In this document: positions 58,901 through 64,000 of the stretch, in pieces
How positions within the stretch are numbered: the first letter of the stretch is position 1
Layout of the letters: every line of letters begins with the position of its first letter
Assembly: GCA_029204225.1 (NCBI GenBank)
Contig: CM055111.1
Location: forward strand, 28,044,340-28,108,339
Length of the DNA stretch: 64,000 bases
Direction: 5' to 3'
Origin: Diphasiastrum complanatum
Taxonomy: Eukaryota > Streptophyta > Lycopodiopsida > Lycopodiales > Lycopodiaceae
Position numbers and translations under genes: made by a program
The notes under the pieces: model-generated
What the model was told of the DNA's origin: nothing
Databases searched by the model: none
Seen by the model: the letters and a program-made list of their open reading frames with translations, nothing else

Positions 58901-59673
58901 AGATTATTATTCCTATCCAGAAATATCACGGGGAGGAAGTCAGATTTCATGATCGACTCCGGAGCTTCACATAACTATATTTCAAGGAGCGTAGTGGAAC
59001 AATTCAGCTTGCCGACCAGAAATGTAACATCAACGCTCAAGGTAGAAACAACAAAGGGAGCACTGGACGCAGACAAAGCAACATTGAACATCCCGGTGCA
59101 AATTGGGAGATGGAAGACTAAACTTAGCTTTTTGATTTTAGAGATGGATGCCTTCGATGTAATTTTGGGCCTTCCCTGGCTAAATGAACATTGTATTGCA
59201 GTTTTGGGTAGGAGCTCAAACTTGGTTCTCTTGGATTACAAGGGACAGATCTGTATGACAAAAGTTCTGCCTGGAGGGAACGCTAAGGGCACCGATATTG
59301 AACAAAATCTAGTTGCTGCATCTGTGATTAAAAGCATGGCGAAAGGGAAAAGGTCAAAGTGCTTTCTTTGTATCTGCAGAGAGGTTCCAGAAGGGAAAAA
59401 TACACAACATAAAAACTTGTCAAAGGAGGTGGCAGATTTGCTAGAGGAATTTAGCGATGTGTTTCCGGAAGAACTCCCAACTAAGTTACCTCCTCGAAGA
59501 CCAGTGGACCATAAGATTGAGTTGGTACCAGGAACAGAACCAACTTTACGAGCATCCTATAGGATGTCCCAAGAAGAGTTGGTAGAACTGAAATGACAAC
59601 TTGGTAAATTGATAGACAAAGGATTCATTAGACCCAGTGCTTCGCCTTTTGGAGCCCCAGTGTTATTCGTGGA
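58901..59673 (+). pseudogene. Chromovirus gypsy protease and RT N-terminus
   Basis: First part of pol. The protease has FMIDSGASHNYISRS with catalytic Asp at 58,955-58,957, a region VETTKGALDADKATLNIPV, and the flap-end pattern DVILGLPWLNEH. A linker leads to LLEEFSDVFPEELPTKLPPRR and HKIELVPGTEP. The frame is interrupted by TGA at 59,594-59,596, where an Arg codon would fit ([17 protein letters not shown]). It then continues to [10 protein letters not shown], where a length change near 59,680 shifts the frame. The open frame starts at ATG 58,649, but residues before the protease are not recognisable gag. Confidence 0.88.
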
Positions 59674-60525
59674 AAAGGCGGAACAAGACACTGCGGATGT
59701 GTGTGGATTACTGCATGCTCAACAAAGGTACCATCAAGGACAAGTATCCCATGCCTAGAATTGATGACCTGTTCGACCAGCTCAAACATGCCAAATATTT
59801 TAGCCGAATAGATCTCAGATCTGGATATCACCAAATTCAAATAGCTAAAGGCGATGAGCACAAAATGGCTTTTCGAACACGGTCTAACAAATGCACCAAC
59901 CACTTTTTGCACGTTGATGAAAAACATTTTTTAAGACTGCTTAGATGATTTTGTCATTGTGTACATTTGTCATTGTGTACATCGACGACATCTTGGTGTT
60001 TAATCGTAGCCTCAAAGATCACATTAAACATTTAAGGACGGTCCTCCAACGACTGAGGAAGAACAGCTTGTTCGCGAAAAGACAAAAATGTGAATTTGTG
60101 GTAGAGGAAGTTGACTTCCTTGGACATGTTATAGGCTACGGACGAATTCGGATGGATCCTAAGAAGATCAAGACTATCTTGGATTGGCTGGCTCCTAAAA
60201 CTGTTCATGGCATCAAATCCTTTGTGGGCTTATGTAACTTTTACAGGAGATTCATTGAGGCATTTAGCAAAATTGTGGCACCACTGTTGGAGCAGACCAA
60301 GACTCATCTGAAGATGACATGGACACCGGAATGTGAAGCAGCATTCCAAGAACTAAAACGACGGATCACTCAAGAACCCATCCTTGCCTTACCGGACTTT
60401 AGTAAACCTTTCAAAATACATACAGACGCGTTGAACTTTGCTATTGGGGCCGTGCTGATGCAAGATGGAAAACCTATTGCATATTTTTCAAAGAAATTGA
60501 GTGACATAGAGCGACGATGGAAAAG
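59674..60525 (+). pseudogene. Chromovirus gypsy reverse transcriptase with two lesions at the palm
   Basis: The RT copies element RNA into [45 protein letters not shown] (first catalytic Asp) and [20 protein letters not shown] are followed abruptly by GLTNAPTTF-type sequence in another frame. About ten residues normally between them are missing at about 59,881. A 16-bp duplication of TTTGTCATTGTGTACA (59,950-59,965 and 59,966-59,981) sits immediately before the YIDD codons (59,978-59,989) and changes frame. After it the frame is open: YIDDILVFNRSLKDHIKHL, FLGHVIGYGRIRMDPKKIKT and VGLCNFYRRFIEAFSKI. RNase H begins with FKIHTDALNFAIGAVLMQD. The frame breaks again near 60,525. Confidence 0.92.
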
Positions 60526-60527
60526 AA

Positions 60528-61097
60528 ATGGTCGCAGTAGTTCAAGCAGTGGAGCATTGGAGACATTATGTGGCAGGAAAACCCTTTAAGACATTCACTG
60601 ATAATGTATCACTCAAGTACTTCTCACCCCAAGGTATGCTTACGCCAAAGCAAATGCGATGGCTAAACTTTCTCTCAAAATTCAATATAGATATTGTACA
60701 CACGGCGGGAAAGAACAATGTGGTGGTGGACGCACTAAGTAGACAGGAACACTTGGTGGCAATGGTGACAACTCAGATGACTGGCCTACTCCAAGAGATT
60801 AGAGAGAATTATGGTGCAGATGCGTTAGCGAAGGACTTAATGATCGAATTCCAACTGGGAAAGCCTCATAAACATTTCACTTGGAAAGATCAAATGGTTG
60901 TTTATAAACAACGCAGAATATATGTCCTAGACAACATCAACCTGAGGAAGAAAGTCTTGCAAGAACATCATGACGTACTAGTCGTCGGACATCCAGGGGT
61001 GAATCACATGCATGAACTTCTCAAAAGAGGCTTCTATTGGCCAGGTATGTGGGCAGACAATCATATGTGCAAACATGCCCGACATGTCAACAAGTGA
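60528..61097 (+). pseudogene. Gypsy RNase H and integrase zinc domain
   Basis: This frame begins just after the RNase H frameshift: VAVVQAVEHWRHYVAGKPFKT, FTDNVSLKYF and FNIDIVHTAGKNNVVVDALSR, the RNase H end with its final Asp. The integrase HHCC domain follows: HHDVLVVGHPGVNHMHELLKR, GFYWPGMW. A length change near 61,045-61,070 moves the reading to the next frame, where CPTCQQVK completes the zinc-binding Cys pair. Confidence 0.9.
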
Positions 61098-62287
61098 AGG
61101 TGGAACCGCTAGCTCCAACAGGACTATTCCAACCATTACTGATACCAGCATACCCATGGGATTTGGTGAGCATGGATTATATTGTTCAACTACCACGGTG
61201 CCAAGGCTTCGACTCAATTTATGTGGTGGTTGACCACTTTTCAAAGCAAGTTCACCTGGTACCAACTAAAAGTTTAGTGACAGCTGAAGAAGTGGCAAGG
61301 TTATTTTTAAAATGTGTCTTCAAATACCATGGCCTACCTAGAACAATTATTTCTGACCGAGACACCAAGTTCGTCGAAAAGTTTTGGACTTGTCTATTTC
61401 ACCTCGTGGGAGCTGGACTGAATTTCAGCACTGCATATCACCCTCAAACAGATGGGCAAACGGAACGAGTCAATCGACAGATTGAACAATATTTAGGAAA
61501 TTATGTCGCTTGGGACCAATCCGATTGGGTCAACTACTTGGATATTCTTGAGTTTGCACATAACAACCAAGTGAATAGATCTACTGGACGGGCACCCTTC
61601 GAGATAAGCAATGGTTGGCTACCGATTGTTCCAAGTTCTTTTCTTACAGGTGTGCAAGAAACCCCAGTACCCACTGTGGAGGAACTCATCAATGAGTGGC
61701 ACACAAAGCTGACAGAGGTGAAGTCATTTTTAGAGCAGTCCCAAAGAAGTATGGCAGTTGACGTAAACCCACATCGACGAGAACTGGAATTTGAGGAAGG
61801 TGATCAAGTGTGGCTGAACACAAAGAACATTGCGTTACCAAAAGTTTTCTCTCATAAGTTCGTTCGACCTTATGCGGGGCCATATTATATCACCAAGAAG
61901 ATCAACCCAGTGGCTTACCGATTGGTGCTGCCATCCAGCTTGGATATACACAATGTATTTCACATCTCATTACTCAAACGGTACAAACCAGATGAGCGAT
62001 TTGATCGGCAACACAAACTCCGTCACCCACCAATGACACTTGATGATACAAAGAGGCAGCTTCTACCAGAACAAATATTGACACATAAAAAGCAAACTGG
62101 CGTGCAACGTGAATATCTAGTGAAGTGGCTACGGGCTCCACTCATTGAGGCTTCTTGGGAGTACGAAGACAAACTTAAGGAGAGAGCCCCTGAAGTACTG
62201 GCAAATTATCTGCAGAAGAATCAACGCAATAGCCGTTTTCCCAGATCGGCACACAAAGCACTACCTGGTGGCATGCCTCCTGCATAA
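61070..62287 (+). pseudogene. Gypsy integrase with chromodomain (chromovirus)
   Basis: The longest open frame of the element (up to 416 codons, first ATG 61,037). CPTCQQVK is followed by the catalytic core: SMDYIVQLP (first Asp), TIISDRDTKFVEKFW (second Asp) and YHPQTDGQTERVNRQIEQYLG (Glu), so the D,D,E triad is visible. The C-terminal barrel has EFEEGDQVWLNTKN and FVRPYAGPYYI, NVFHISLLKRYKPD. A chromodomain follows: LPEQILTHKKQTGVQREYLVK, WLRAPLIEASWEYEDKL. Chromodomain integrases mark plant chromoviruses and are thought to steer insertion to heterochromatin. The domain itself is intact, but the upstream lesions make the whole pol inactive. Confidence 0.93.
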
Positions 62288-62500
62288 ACACTCATGACCA
62301 TTTCTGAAGTTCAAGGAACTTCCAGGTATCTTTCTTAAGTTTGTCAATAAATCACTTGCAGCTTTACACAGGTTTTACGTAAGTGAACTTTATCTACACT
62401 TTTCATGTGCTACTGCCAATGTATCTTTTTAATTCAAAGTTTTTAAGGCCGGTGAATTGAGCCCGTGCCATACGTCCTAGGTCTAGTTTGGCCCTGATGA
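62288..62500 (+). other. Gypsy 3' untranslated tail, no LTR found
   Basis: After the integrase stop, the sequence does not match the LTR end at 58.1 kb. At about 62,500 it meets minus-strand copia coding sequence, so the 3' end of the element was lost. Confidence 0.55.
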
Positions 62501-62506
62501 GGACAA

Positions 62507-62900
62507 TTGCTTTATCAACAACAAGTAATCTCCTCCTTTGCCAAGCTCATTCTTTCAAAAGCAACACTAGCTTCCAGCTTAAACAATCTTCCATGTTTAA
62601 ATCCCTTTGCAATGCAAACATCATTCTTCAAGATGAAGCAAACACCATGCTTAAAGTGGACATCCAATTTACTTTCTAAGAGTAGACCAACACTAAGCAT
62701 ATTCTTGGTGATTGATGGTACATAAAGGACCTTTTCTAGATCCATGCATTTTGAGGATTCCCAACACAAAGAGATGGTGCCAACACCATCTATCCTACTC
62801 TCTTCATCATTTGCAGTAAAGACAAACTTTTTAGCAACATTGAAAGAGTGTAAGGTTGAGAAAAAGTCCTTGTCACAAGACATGTGGGAGCTACGTGCTT
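62507..62900 (-). pseudogene. Copia protease/gag-preintegrase fragment
   Basis: The minus strand reads SSHMSCDKDFFSTLHSFN from about 62,894 (the DSGA residues normally just before are not present), VFTANDEESRIDGVGTISL, LEKVLYVPSITKNMLSVGLLL and HGVCFILKNDVCIAKGFKHGR. This is the region linking copia protease and integrase. It is cut at both ends, on the left by the gypsy tail. Confidence 0.85.
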
Positions 62901-63019
62901 GAGAAAAAAAGAATTTCTTCCGTTCTAATTTATTTGGAGGGTAAAGCCATGTCGTGGTGCAGAGATCTCAATCCTAAGCCAGTCACATGAAAACTTTTAT
63001 AGATGTGTTTATGAAAACG

Positions 63020-63560
63020 CAATGAGGGTCGATTCAGTCCGGTGATCAAGTTCTATTGGACAGTCGGCTCTGTCAGAGACGTGGTTCTGTCAGACATGCG
63101 GCTCAGTCCAGTGATTAAGTCAAAGACTCGGTTGATGGTTCAGCCAACGAACTCGGCTAGTGGTGAAACCAGATGATTTGGTCAGTCACTCGGTTCGGTT
63201 TGTTGATCAAGTCAAGGACTTGGTCAGTGATCAAGGTCGATTCGGTCTGGTGATTAAGTTTTGTTGGATAGTCGGCTCGGTTAGAGACGTGATTCTATTG
63301 GACACTTGGCATGGTCAGAGACATGGTTCTTTCGGACACTTAGGTCAATCTGGTGATCAAGTCAAAGAATCGGTCGATAATTCAGCCAATGAACGCAGCT
63401 AGTGGTGAAGCTAGATGATTTGGTTAGTCACTCAGTTTGGTTCGTTGATCAAGCCAAGGGCTCGTCTGTTGGATAAGCCAGAGGAATCGACAAGTGTTCT
63501 AGTCAGGGAGTCATCTATTGATCAAGGCAAGGGCTTGGCTGTTGGATAGGCCAGAAAAAT
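63020..63560 (+). repeat. Degenerate tandem repeat, about 210-242 bp period
   Basis: TCAGCCAAYGAACKCRGCTAGTGGTGAARCYAGATGATTTGGT occurs (in degenerate form) at about 63,139 and 63,381. GTCGATTCRGTCYGGTGATYAAGTT occurs at about 63,028 and 63,237. Shorter words (GATCAAGTCAAGG, AGAGACRTGGTTCT) recur inside the unit. It is more GC-rich than the surroundings and has no supported gene. Confidence 0.8.
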
Positions 63561-64000
63561 CAGTGAGTGTTCAAGCCAGAGGAGTTGGTTGATGTCGAGA
63601 TCGTGAAAATTCAAGAAAGGGTGTGGAAGACATCGAAAATATATGGGAGAGTCTGATATGGATAAAATGAAATGGGTAGAGAAGTGTGGATGGATGGATC
63701 GGGCACTGTAGATCAAGATCAGAACTATCTTGAAACATGTCAGAGCGGCGAACAATTTGTAAACTTTATGCAGGGATCTGAGTTTTCTCGATTGCATCAT
63801 ATGAAGAACTCAAGACATTTTCAATTGTTCTGTGTATGGGTTCAAGTGGCAACGGGGCCAAATGTTGACTGATTCTTTTTCTTAGATCCTATTTACAGAT
63901 TGGCACATTACTTGGTTTCTTTTCTGTCTGTTATCAGACTTTATGGGCAATTCTTGACATTTTACATTCTTAATTTAATGTCTAGATTAGGTAGCAAGGT
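63561..64000. other. Unassigned right edge
   Basis: No supported gene. A 92-codon minus-strand frame (63,800-63,522) and a 66-codon plus-strand frame have no recognisable motif. Confidence 0.4.

Noticed and set aside
60978-61265. Antisense 95-codon frame across gypsy integrase
   Set aside because: Shadow of the integrase coding strand, which has all expected motifs.

Overview
This window is transposon-dense plant DNA. It is AT-rich overall and carries degraded Ty1/copia and Ty3/gypsy elements whose primer-binding sites match the plant initiator tRNA-Met (TGGTATCAGAG core). It also has CACTA (TNP2) debris, GT-AG introns, very long (AG/CT)n runs and a plant-type 2-oxoglutarate dioxygenase relic, so a streptophyte nuclear genome is well supported. 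The exact lineage cannot be read. A Penelope-like reverse transcriptase piece and a transposase family I do not know from flowering plants would fit a seed-free plant or conifer, but that is inference. I see no rRNA or tRNA gene, no CRISPR array and no convincingly intact host gene.

Layout. 0-8 kb: mostly featureless AT-rich DNA with a dispersed repeat (1.4-1.8 kb), a Penelope-like RT fragment (3.15-3.78 kb) followed by a hairpin and a (TC)n tract, and a second (CT)n tract at 5.7 kb. 8-20.5 kb: a minus-strand copia element apparently split in two. Its RT/RNase H half (8.3-9.95 kb) carries a 367-bp MITE, and its gag/protease/integrase half lies at 17.9-19.6 kb next to a PBS and LTR. Between them sit a gypsy pol fragment (16.4-17.9 kb) and the most unusual part of the window. 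That part is a spliced, frameshifted DDE-type transposase-like gene (12.1-14.5 kb, +) facing an uncharacterised spliced acidic gene (14.6-16.4 kb, -), with a MITE-like terminal repeat at 11.3 kb. 20.5-23.4 kb: two uncharacterised open frames, a 44-bp tandem duplication, LTR debris and a minisatellite.

23.6-28.2 kb: a copia element with both LTRs, inactivated by an RNase H deletion and a protease Asp-to-Asn change. 28.2-32.4 kb: gypsy gag and a 3' LTR on the plus strand. 32.7-36 kb: copia integrase debris interrupted by a 150-bp tandem repeat and a (GA)n tract. 37.3-38.5 kb: a second LTR plus gag of the 23.6-28.2 kb family. 38.7-44.2 kb: copia gag pieces, one fused in frame to the C-terminus of a non-LTR-like reverse transcriptase, a GC-rich island and a complete 181-bp LTR with PBS. 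44.4-47.7 kb: a minus-strand gypsy 3' half whose LTR is the inverted relative of the one at 32 kb. 48-51.4 kb: a long (GA)n tract, copia RT/RNase H and unknown open frames. 52.5-55.5 kb: CACTA TNP2 remnant, AT-rich degenerate repeats, a (CT)n tract, a CACACGTGTG-bearing repeat and the dioxygenase pseudogene. 57.9-62.3 kb: a gag-less chromovirus-type gypsy element with chromodomain integrase and several inactivating lesions. 62.5-64 kb: a copia gag/protease fragment and a GC-richer degenerate repeat.

No metabolic or regulatory pathway is visible. The genes belong to separate, nested and mostly dead mobile elements. The strongest candidate for something poorly described is the 11.3-16.4 kb interval.
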